Shown: positions 14,600 to 20,553 of the stretch, one piece after another | Numbering within the stretch: the stretch's first letter is position 1 | Layout of the letters: each line of letters begins with the position of its first letter | IMG/VR virus record: IMGVR_UViG_3300032242_000398 | Coordinates: 1 to 20,553 of that record | DNA: 20,553 bases | Source: a virus | Strand: one strand, 5' to 3' | The notes under the pieces: generated by a model | The model's database searches: none | The model's input: the letters and a program-made list of their open reading frames with translations, nothing else | Told to the model about the DNA's origin: nothing | Translations under genes and position numbers: made by a program

Positions 14600-16771
14600 T
14601 TAGTCAATTTCGACTGCTGAAAGTTTACCTCTTTTTGCAGCCAATGCTTCAAACATATTGTCTGTGTCAATATCTTCGGCTTTTTTGACATTCAATGCCG
14701 ACACAGTTTGAGATTCTTGCGTCTTGGCATTGTTCAAATCAACCTTAGATTGAATTTCTTTTTGCTCTGGGCTTGGGCCTTGTTGAGCTTTTGCTTGAGC
14801 AAGTTTAGCGGCCTCTTCCATTGTCGGCAAGTATGCGTCAACATCTTTAACGCCCAAAACTCGCAAAGTATCTGCAAATGGACGGCGAACCTTTTCAAAC
14901 AACTCGGGAACACTTGGGTCCAATTGCATCATGGCTTGAGTAAATTGAGCTTGAGCCTGACCAATCAATTGTTGGCGAGTCAAACGATTCTCGTCCGACA
15001 AGAAACCCAAAGCCAAATCAATGTTAATCAGCTTGCGATCAATAAACTCATAGTTATTCATGGAAATGGCATCCATAAACGGTTTGCCTTTGCCGCAAAC
15101 ACCAGCCAGTTGCTGAATGTTGTAATCATCAGCATATTGAATCAGCGTTTTCCAGATAATGTAGATGGCATCACGCAAACCAATAGCGCAATTCTTGACC
15201 ATTTCATCTTGAATCAACTGGTTTGGACCCATAGCCAACTGAAGCTTGAATCCGCTGTTGCCATCTTTCATGACTTCAGGATTCAGCACATCACCTGGGC
15301 TTGTCATGCCAATCATTGCCATCTTGTCAGATTCAAAACGCTGCATAGACGATTCAACGTATGCCAAGTTGCCTTGCATAGGCGAGAACTCGTAAACGTG
15401 TTTGGCAGGATCAAACTTACGGTCCAACACAAACATGGCAGATACACCACGCTGGATTTCTTCGGCATCCATAAACTCTGGGTTCACGCCGATCCGAGGA
15501 GTGGACGATTGCATGGCAAAAGCCATCTCAGCACGAGCAATGGATGTAGCATATTCTTGCATAGGCACAAGGCGTTCTGCAAGGCTGTAGCCAAAGAAGT
15601 TGCCAGTGATTGGCTTGGGGCACATTGCTGCCAAAGGAATGAAGTCCACTTCTTTGACGTACAAAACGTAAGAACCCGAGAAGCAAACTTCCACAATTTC
15701 TTCTTCGCCGTCACCGTCAACGTCTTTGCGAATCCATGCCGTGGTCAGCATGATGACTCGGCTGTACTTGTCAGCGCCAGCAGATGCAATTACACCTTGA
15801 CCGGGAACAGGAGTGGAATCACGAGCATGAAGAGCAAGATCGTTTTCCAATGCGCCAGCTTGATATGCTCCAGCAGGACCGTAAGCGGCATGTTCTGCCA
15901 GCTTTTCAATATCGACATAGGGGAATTGTGATTTGCACTCATGGATCGTCATTGGATCATAAAAGCCAACAAAATCCTGGTCTTGAATGCCTGAGATTGT
16001 GGGGTTGCAAACAAAGTAATGTTGTGCAACATGCTTGATTTTGACTGTGGTTGAATAACCAGTCATCTTGTACTTGGCGCGATAAATGGTATTGGCCTTG
16101 ATGGCTTCATCCATCTCTTCTTGCGTACCACTTGGGCCATTTTCTGCTTCTTCAGGCCCCATGACCTCTTGCATGACGCCTTCCAAGTTGACATCAATGC
16201 GGCGCATGTTTTGACGTTTGACAGTCAAGCCTTTTTCAGCAGCCATTGTCTCAAACACACGCAATTGGTCTTTTGTCCCCTCGACCTCTTTGTATTGGGT
16301 AATGGGTTCCCGCACAGGGGAAATCATCACAATGCCGTTTTTGTGCAACAACGAATCTTGTGCCCAATCACGAATGATGGCGTAAGAATCGTTTTTGCTG
16401 TTGAGCATGTACTTGACCATTTCAGTGGCTTGAGTAGCTTGTTCGCTATCCATTTCACTGAAACGCTCAAATTCAAAGTTGACTTTGCCGTTAGGCATCA
16501 GGCATTTGGTAATGATTGCCGTAGCGTAATCAACACCAGGGGTCACTACAGGGTGAATGTAGTCAATACCACGGATTGGCTCTGTGGAATTGCTAACTGC
16601 AATGTTCAGGTAATGGTAATCAGACAGTCGATTGAACGTATTCTTGGCTTGAGTCAAGCGAAGATAGTCCACCATCTTCAGGTACACCTCATGGGCAACT
16701 TGGAATACGATTCCTTTGTTACCAGCGGGCGCTTCGATGTACTCGACGATGATGTTTTGTTTGTCCAACAT
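14600..16771 (-). CDS. Portal protein, P22-type
   Basis: A 723-residue protein in the size range of P22 portal. Recognisable parts are the N-terminal helices (EVYLKMVDYLRLTQ, then FNRLSDYHYLN), a wing region with KHVAQHYFVCNPTISGIQDQ at about 247-266, and the conserved segment ending TTAWIRKDVDGDGEEE (343-358). NFFGYSLAERLVPMQEYATS (391-410) follows, then IARAEMAF at the start of the stem/crown part. The C-terminal ~100 residues are Gln/Ala/Lys-rich helix, like the barrel or crown of P22-like portals. Twelve copies form the DNA channel at one vertex, bind terminase during packaging and later the adaptor. AAAGGA within the terminase C-terminus serves as ribosome site; the start is 2 bases past the terminase stop. 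Confidence 0.88.
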   Translation of the reverse strand: MLDKQNIIVEYIEAPAGNKGIVFQVAHEVYLKMVDYLRLTQAKNTFNRLSDYHYLNIAVSNSTEPIRGIDYIHPVVTPGVDYATAIITKCLMPNGKVNFEFERFSEMDSEQATQATEMVKYMLNSKNDSYAIIRDWAQDSLLHKNGIVMISPVREPITQYKEVEGTKDQLRVFETMAAEKGLTVKRQNMRRIDVNLEGVMQEVMGPEEAENGPSGTQEEMDEAIKANTIYRAKYKMTGYSTTVKIKHVAQHYFVCNPTISGIQDQDFVGFYDPMTIHECKSQFPYVDIEKLAEHAAYGPAGAYQAGALENDLALHARDSTPVPGQGVIASAGADKYSRVIMLTTAWIRKDVDGDGEEEIVEVCFSGSYVLYVKEVDFIPLAAMCPKPITGNFFGYSLAERLVPMQEYATSIARAEMAFAMQSSTPRIGVNPEFMDAEEIQRGVSAMFVLDRKFDPAKHVYEFSPMQGNLAYVESSMQRFESDKMAMIGMTSPGDVLNPEVMKDGNSGFKLQLAMGPNQLIQDEMVKNCAIGLRDAIYIIWKTLIQYADDYNIQQLAGVCGKGKPFMDAISMNNYEFIDRKLINIDLALGFLSDENRLTRQQLIGQAQAQFTQAMMQLDPSVPELFEKVRRPFADTLRVLGVKDVDAYLPTMEEAAKLAQAKAQQGPSPEQKEIQSKVDLNNAKTQESQTVSALNVKKAEDIDTDNMFEALAAKRGKLSAVEID

Positions 16772-16773
16772 GA

Positions 16774-18366
16774 TTAAATCCTTTGCGCCTTGCCTTCAAT
16801 GGGGGCTGGTCTGCGGAATTGAAATGTGTTTGCTCGGCTAACCGTAGATTCTCCGTGCCCTTGAATCAAAGCCAAAACGCCAATTCGTGCTGAGTCAATG
16901 TGATCATCAGGATCAGTGAATCGACCAGCATCATCAATGGCGTAGTTTCTTGCTTCATCAAGGAAACCAACACATGCCTCGTTTATTTTAAACGTGCCAC
17001 GTTCCATACCTAACCGCATTATATTGATTCCGTAGGACTTATGGTTAGTTACTTTGCCTTGGTCGTTTACGGGGTTCAATATAGCACCGGGAATGCAGTT
17101 GAGGCCATAGTTATCCTCAAATACTTCCCGAACTGATTGTTCCGTTAAGGTGTATCGACCTGCTTGGGTTGCATCGTGAGGCAAAGCAATGGGAACACCC
17201 TTGGATTCACGGTCCATCAGGTAATGGACATATTCATCAGGGGTTTCGCCTTGAGCAATCTTAATTTGCTTGTGCAGATAAATGATTTCTTCCACTGGAT
17301 CACGAAAAAGGAAGCTGATAACCGTGGGATCGTTTTTGATACCCAAGTCAAAAGACACCAATCGCTCGATTTTGGGGTCATTTTTCAAATCAACTTCGGT
17401 AGATTTGTAAGTAGGCCATTCCAGCAATGGGAAAACCACGCCTTTGCCGACCAATGGGATGCCATTCATACGACATTCCCGTTCCCAAGGCATAAAGTCT
17501 CGGGACAATTGATCCCGTTCTTCTTGGCTAAAAAACTTTTCGCCCCATTCATTCTCAAACGGCACATCATTCCAAGTTACTCGGACATGGATGTAGCCAT
17601 CAATTTGGTCCCAGAACTTTCGAACAAGTCCTGACATACCTTTGAGGGGGGTAAAAGAACACATAACCTGCCCGTTCCGTTGTGCAGTACGGACAACAAG
17701 TTCTGAGAATGTTTCGTCTGGAGGTTGTTCGTCCAAGACCACAAGGTCAAGTTCAAAACCCTGCAAATGACGCACTTGCTGAGTGTAGTTGGAGAAATAG
17801 AGTTTTGATTTGCCACCAGAAGAATGCCAGATTTCGATTGCCAGGACATTAGCGCCATCGGTACGCATTGATTTGTCATCAAGGCATTCCCGAGGAATTG
17901 AGCCAGTCCCAAGTTTGTAGGATTGCTTGATGTCGTCGCACCCAAGCAATTTGCTTTGCAAGGTTTTGGCTACCTGTTCCCAGGATTCACCAGAACACAT
18001 GGCAATAATTGGCTGCTCCCAACGCTTGCCTTTCCAGCCTTTTGGGTATCTGCCTGTCAAGTGATAAGCAGTCTCATAAGTAGATGCAATGGTCTTGCCA
18101 GCACGGTTGGCAGCAATCATTCCCCGGCGCGTATGAGTTGCGCCAGTTTCAAAGAATTTGGATTGGTACTTGAAAGGCCGAAACCACTTCAAGGTATTGA
18201 ACTGCATGTCTTTGGCAATGACATCTCTTGCAGCTTTCATCTTGCGAAGCTGGTCAGCGTCAAGATGCTTAATAGCGGCCTTGCCACCAGCCAGCTTTAC
18301 AAGATGTTTAAGTGCCCTGTCTTTGTAGATGGGCAGGATGTAGTCACTGGCTTCACTTTTTGCCAT
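16774..18366 (-). CDS. terL: Terminase large subunit
   Basis: A 530-residue packaging motor and nuclease. I start it at the ATG at 18366 (MAKSEASDYILPIYKDR). The frame is open 18 codons further, but that part would be a Cys/Phe-rich extension lying fully over the upstream gene. The ATPase domain has Walker A AANRAGKT (85-92), Walker B LDLVVLDE (206-213) and the coupling motif CSFTP (236-240). The nuclease domain has acidic residues at D340 (SFDLG), D398 (PHDAT) and D488/D491 (DDHIDSARIG), the expected RNase H-like set. It acts with the small subunit at the portal to translocate and cut DNA. The start overlaps the end of the upstream small gene by 14 bases, so translation is probably coupled. 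Whether packaging is headful or cos-type cannot be told from this. Confidence 0.93.
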   Translation of the reverse strand: MAKSEASDYILPIYKDRALKHLVKLAGGKAAIKHLDADQLRKMKAARDVIAKDMQFNTLKWFRPFKYQSKFFETGATHTRRGMIAANRAGKTIASTYETAYHLTGRYPKGWKGKRWEQPIIAMCSGESWEQVAKTLQSKLLGCDDIKQSYKLGTGSIPRECLDDKSMRTDGANVLAIEIWHSSGGKSKLYFSNYTQQVRHLQGFELDLVVLDEQPPDETFSELVVRTAQRNGQVMCSFTPLKGMSGLVRKFWDQIDGYIHVRVTWNDVPFENEWGEKFFSQEERDQLSRDFMPWERECRMNGIPLVGKGVVFPLLEWPTYKSTEVDLKNDPKIERLVSFDLGIKNDPTVISFLFRDPVEEIIYLHKQIKIAQGETPDEYVHYLMDRESKGVPIALPHDATQAGRYTLTEQSVREVFEDNYGLNCIPGAILNPVNDQGKVTNHKSYGINIMRLGMERGTFKINEACVGFLDEARNYAIDDAGRFTDPDDHIDSARIGVLALIQGHGESTVSRANTFQFRRPAPIEGKAQRI

Positions 18367-18541
18367 ACAGATCACGCATAGACAAAAGAAGGTCGGCAGC
18401 AGATGCCAGATAGAAGACATCCCGAGGGGCTAAGGTCCGATCTCCTTGGAGGTCTTTCTGTAGCCACTCAAGAGTCTTTCTGGCGCAAGTTTCTGCTTGC
18501 CCCGAAAGCTTTTGACGGAAGACGTTGTGAGTCTCTTCCAT
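18353..18541 (-). CDS. Small uncharacterised phage protein upstream of terL
   Basis: A 62-residue helical protein when read from the ATG at 18541 (MEETHNVFRQKLSGQAETCA). That ATG overlaps the upstream stop as ATGA. An in-frame GTG at 18550 would add three residues, but the ATGA overlap is the more usual arrangement here. The protein has two likely helices (QAETCARKTLEWLQKDLQ and DVFYLASAADLLLSMRDLYG), no membrane segment and no known motif. Its stop lies within the first codons of terL. Small proteins directly before terL can be small terminase subunits, but this one is short and lacks a visible DNA-binding motif, so I prefer the 159-residue protein at 19868-20347 for that role. Confidence 0.65.
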   Translation of the reverse strand: MEETHNVFRQKLSGQAETCARKTLEWLQKDLQGDRTLAPRDVFYLASAADLLLSMRDLYGKK

Positions 18542-19182
18542 CACGCCCACGGGTTAGTGACGTTCTTTGCGTTGATGCTGGTAATCTCGCGGTCAATCAA
18601 ACCCCAGATGCCACCACCTTTTTCGCCTGTGCAATACGAATACAGGCCACGACCTTTTTCCGTATATGTGCCATCCGGACGGCGCATCACAGTCTCTTCA
18701 GTACGAGGGTCAAGCCAAGTGTACTTTTCAGGCACACGTTGACCAAACTTGTTCAGGCGTTCACCAATAGCTTGTTGTTCAACAGGCCCCATGATTTGGT
18801 AAGTGATGATGCCATTTTCATACTTGCGAAAATTGATTTGCACTTTCCGATCTGACTGTGGGTCAGTTGGGTGAGGCATGTTTGTCGCACCAAAGAAATG
18901 AATCTGCGAGTCTTCGCTTGGCAGGTCTTTTGGACGAGGAGGCAAAGGCTTCAGTTCATCCATAGGAATAGTTTCTTTGCGGTCAATGTACGGATTGAGT
19001 TCCGTCATGTATTCGCTAGGAATTTTCTTGCCTTCCAAAGCATTCTTGGCTACTTGGTATTGATCTTCTTTTGGTTTCCCAATGAAGTCCAAGCTCAAGC
19101 CTACTTTGTCATAGATGAACTGAGCCAATTCCTTTGCGGTTGGAAGGTCAGCCTTCAGTGCTTCAATATCATACGTTGCCAT
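18541..19182 (-). CDS. Uncharacterised phage protein
   Basis: A 213-residue protein I cannot assign. The N-terminal half is helical and acidic (MATYDIEALKADLPTAKELA, FIYDKVGLSLDFIG). A Pro-rich link KPLPPRPKDLPSED (about 78-91) follows, then a beta-like part with RKVQINFRKYENGIITYQIM, PEKYTWLDPRTEETVMRRPD and GLYSYCTGEKGGGIWGLIDR. No signal peptide, membrane helix or catalytic motif is seen. AAAGGTAA before the ATG at 19182 gives a good ribosome site. Its stop overlaps the next start as ATGA. It sits between TerS and TerL candidates, so a role in packaging or early head assembly is possible but unsupported. Confidence 0.8.
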   Translation of the reverse strand: MATYDIEALKADLPTAKELAQFIYDKVGLSLDFIGKPKEDQYQVAKNALEGKKIPSEYMTELNPYIDRKETIPMDELKPLPPRPKDLPSEDSQIHFFGATNMPHPTDPQSDRKVQINFRKYENGIITYQIMGPVEQQAIGERLNKFGQRVPEKYTWLDPRTEETVMRRPDGTYTEKGRGLYSYCTGEKGGGIWGLIDREITSINAKNVTNPWA

Positions 19183-19192
19183 ACATTACCTT

Positions 19193-19417
19193 TCAGATTT
19201 TTTTGGGAAGTTTTGGAACAGTGAACTTGCCACCATTGGTGTTGTTGTGATGCGGGTCAGACAGAGGATTCTGATTGAACGTATCACGAACAGCAGTCGC
19301 AAGAGTCTTGCTGCGTTTGTGGCTATCAGCAAAAGCATCAAGCTTTTTGTTGATGCCTTTGGTCAGGCCAGCAGTCATTTGCTTGCCACCAGAGATAACT
19401 TTACCGTATGCGGACAT
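19193..19417 (-). CDS. Small basic uncharacterised protein
   Basis: A 74-residue, Lys-rich protein (MSAYGKVISGGKQMTAGLTK, then NKKLDAFADSHKRSKTLATA) with a Pro/Lys end KFTVPKLPKKI. It has no recognised motif and no membrane helix. GGGG, seven bases before the ATG, may act as ribosome site. The gene begins three bases after the previous stop and ends ten bases before the next start, so it belongs to the same transcript. The positive charge would allow nucleic acid contact, but that is only a hint. Confidence 0.65.
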   Translation of the reverse strand: MSAYGKVISGGKQMTAGLTKGINKKLDAFADSHKRSKTLATAVRDTFNQNPLSDPHHNNTNGGKFTVPKLPKKI

Positions 19418-19420
19418 GAT

Positions 19421-19711
19421 TTACCCCAGGTAGTTTTTGGTTGATTTGTCCATGTAGCCATAGTTGCTAGGCTTGCTGTCAACACAACCCTTGCAATCAA
19501 CCATGACTTTTTGATGGCGACCACCAGTAGCACCAGCTTGGGTGTTATCTGTTTGGCGACCATAAGAAGGAGCGCCTTGGTTGCCTTTGGGTGTGGCAGT
19601 ACCATGCTTAGGGCCAGTAACAGCAGTCACGCCTGTATTGCTGTTTGGAGTGTGCTTGGAAACATTGCCCTTGCGATTAGGCGATTGGGCAAACAAGAAG
19701 TTGGTGGTCAT
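19421..19711 (-). CDS. Small Gly/Asn/Thr-rich uncharacterised protein
   Basis: A 96-residue protein of low complexity, rich in Gly, Thr, Asn and Lys (for example KHTPNSNTGVTAVTGPKHGT). It has one CxxC pair in VDCKGCVDS near residue 74 and a Tyr-rich end. It looks mostly disordered and I know no family for it. The ribosome site is AAAGG and the ATG overlaps the stop of the 48-residue gene upstream as ATGA. The CxxC could bind a metal, but two Cys residues alone do not show this. Confidence 0.65.
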   Translation of the reverse strand: MTTNFLFAQSPNRKGNVSKHTPNSNTGVTAVTGPKHGTATPKGNQGAPSYGRQTDNTQAGATGGRHQKVMVDCKGCVDSKPSNYGYMDKSTKNYLG

Positions 19712-19854
19712 TTCTTACCTTTCGGTTTGGGTTTGGCTTCTCGTTTTACGGAGTAAGCAATTGCCACGGCTTGCTTCTGCGGTTTCCCGGCCTTGATTTC
19801 AGCCTTGACGTTGGATTTAAAAGCCTTCTCAGACTTCGAGTGCTTTAACGGCAT
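19708..19854 (-). CDS. 48-residue basic phage protein (KAGKPQKQAVAIAYS type)
   Basis: ATG at 19854, stop TGA at 19708-19710. The protein is MPLKHSKSEKAFKSNVKAEI, then KAGKPQKQAVAIAYSVKR and a Lys/Pro tail. The K-x-GKPQKQAVAIAYS core is a pattern I associate with very small phage proteins of unknown role, found in many environmental phages near packaging genes. AAAGG before the ATG is a good ribosome site; the gene starts 13 bases after the small-terminase candidate and overlaps the next gene as ATGA, filling the only apparent gap in this block. Pattern, ribosome site and fit between neighbours make it a real gene despite its size. Confidence 0.82.
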   Translation of the reverse strand: MPLKHSKSEKAFKSNVKAEIKAGKPQKQAVAIAYSVKREAKPKPKGKK

Positions 19855-19867
19855 TATTACACCTTTC

Positions 19868-20347
19868 TCAAACTTTGCGTAAGGCAGTTAAGAAATCATC
19901 CAACGCTTCTTCAGCAGTGGACTCTTCATCCTTCGATGCATTTTGAACATGCTCGATAGAAATGATTGGGGCACGAGATGACTCGAATGGAGCCAGTTTA
20001 TCAGCAATCTTGGCTTTGTCTTTGATGTCAATTTCATCAGACTGCATGGCATCAATCAAAACCTCCATAGCCGTCTTGAGTGGCCCCAAACCTTTGGCAA
20101 TCCGTTCTTCATTGAGCTTGTTGAACAAAGCGCCGTATTCGGTTACCCGGTTGACAATGGATTTAGGCCGACCACCAACAGATGGCTTATCAGCATCCTT
20201 TGGAAGTTTCTCGCCAGTAGCCAAAGCCATAGCTTTCTTTTGGGCTTTCTTGCGTTGATAGTATTCCCGAGCTTGAGCCTTTTTGGCTTCGTCAGAAACA
20301 TCAGTGCCTTCAGGGCGAATGTCACCAAAAAGAATATCCTTGTTCAT
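19868..20347 (-). CDS. Putative terminase small subunit / DNA-packaging protein
   Basis: A 159-residue protein. The N-terminal third is basic and helical (KKAQAREYYQRKKAQKKAMA) and leads to VGGRPKSIVNRVTEY (57-71), a GGRPK stretch common at the start of phage DNA-binding packaging proteins. The centre has helices LKTAMEVLIDAMQSDEIDIK and KAKIADKLAPFESSRAPIIS; the A-KLAPF-ss-P arrangement recalls the oligomerisation region of small terminases (the usual APYVHP-type segment). The C-terminus is acidic (ALDDFLTALRKV). Small terminases recognise phage DNA and hand it to the large subunit. Its start overlaps the upstream stop as ATGA, with AAGGG as ribosome site. It is separated from terL by five small genes, more than is usual. 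The assignment is moderate; a generic packaging-region protein is the alternative. Confidence 0.55.
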   Translation of the reverse strand: MNKDILFGDIRPEGTDVSDEAKKAQAREYYQRKKAQKKAMALATGEKLPKDADKPSVGGRPKSIVNRVTEYGALFNKLNEERIAKGLGPLKTAMEVLIDAMQSDEIDIKDKAKIADKLAPFESSRAPIISIEHVQNASKDEESTAEEALDDFLTALRKV

Positions 20348-20553
20348 TTCAATCCCTTAATCAATTCTTCAGTTCGGCCCCAGGCATAAGAGCCATTAAC
20401 TTGAAACCCACGCTTTTTATGAATCTTCATAAACGCATCATGTTCACCACGAATACTGGTTGAGCAAATAACCGGAATATTCCAATTGGCTGCCCAAAGA
20501 ATATGTTGGTCAATCATCTCATTAATCAACTTAATCCGCAGTCTCGGACTCAG
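20344..20553 (-). CDS. GNAT-like acetyltransferase, C-terminal part (cut by right edge)
   Basis: The frame is open from the window edge to the stop at 20344-20346, so only the last ~69 residues are visible (beginning LSPRLRIKLINEMIDQHI). A TTG at 20529 is in frame but probably internal. The sequence WNIPVICSTSIRGEHDAFMK then HKKRGFQVNGSYAWGR has the form of the last helix-strand part of GNAT N-acetyltransferases (H...FYEK.GF-like HKKRGF). The acetyl-CoA binding loop would lie outside the window, so the call is tentative. Such proteins occur near head genes in several podoviruses. The stop overlaps the next start as ATGA. Confidence 0.45.
   Translation of the reverse strand: MSPRLRIKLINEMIDQHILWAANWNIPVICSTSIRGEHDAFMKIHKKRGFQVNGSYAWGRTEELIKGLK

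Noticed and set aside
14708-15931. 407-residue open frame on the plus strand
   Set aside because: It lies wholly opposite the portal gene, has no plausible ribosome site or family resemblance, and its His/Cys/Phe-rich composition is what the reverse frame of a coding gene gives.
18367-18420. 18-codon extension of the large terminase
   Set aside because: The upstream in-frame start would add a Cys/Phe-rich leader that overlaps the preceding gene by more than 60 bases; the MAKSEASDY start is more natural.
1-20553. Defence system, CRISPR array, retroelement, tRNA or lysogeny genes
   Set aside because: I looked for direct repeats with spacers, cloverleaf-like structures, reverse transcriptase, integrase and repressor motifs and found none; the repeats present are all inside fibre genes.

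Overview
This window looks like the virion (packaging, head and tail) module of a tailed bacteriophage with a podovirus-like gene set. Every gene I can support lies on the minus strand, so transcription and gene order run right to left. Coding density is close to complete. The longest non-coding gaps are about 60 bases, many neighbours overlap as ATGA or TAATG, and there is no tRNA, rRNA, CRISPR array, insertion sequence, integrase or host housekeeping gene. Base composition looks moderate (about 30-52% GC in the lines I counted). The host cannot be read from the sequence. The general feel (moderate GC, collagen-like fibres, proteins that resemble environmental phage proteins) fits an aquatic proteobacterial phage, but that is inference.

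Layout in transcription order. At 20553-18353 is a packaging/early-head block: the end of a GNAT-like protein cut by the window edge, a likely small terminase, and five small genes without clear function. One of these is a 48-residue gene at 19708-19854. At 18366-11964 is the head block: large terminase, P22-type portal, a small unknown gene, a scaffolding protein and an SU10/DUF5309-like major capsid protein. At 11901-10408 are an unknown 166-residue protein and a probable head-tail adaptor.

At 10399-249 is the tail block. It holds a 982-residue collagen-like fibre protein, a 650-residue repeat-domain fibre/receptor protein followed by a tail-fibre assembly chaperone, a family 2 glycosyltransferase with TPR-like repeats, and a beta-rich tail hub/nozzle protein. 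A 557-residue fibre protein with a short collagen-like spacer follows, then a second, paralogous assembly chaperone. The start of another Gln/Asn/Gly-rich protein runs off the left edge.

How the parts work together (inference from family roles): TerS and TerL package DNA through the portal into a prohead built from coat and scaffold. The adaptor and the 536-residue protein extend the portal into a short tail, and three fibre-like proteins bind the host, two of them followed by their own folding chaperone. The glycosyltransferase is the least expected component. Its position among Ser/Thr/Asn-rich fibre genes suggests it could modify the virion or the host surface. I see no defence, anti-defence, lysogeny or replication system here. 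The most interesting leads are the embedded glycosyltransferase, the fibre-chaperone pairing and the internal modular repeats of the fibre genes.
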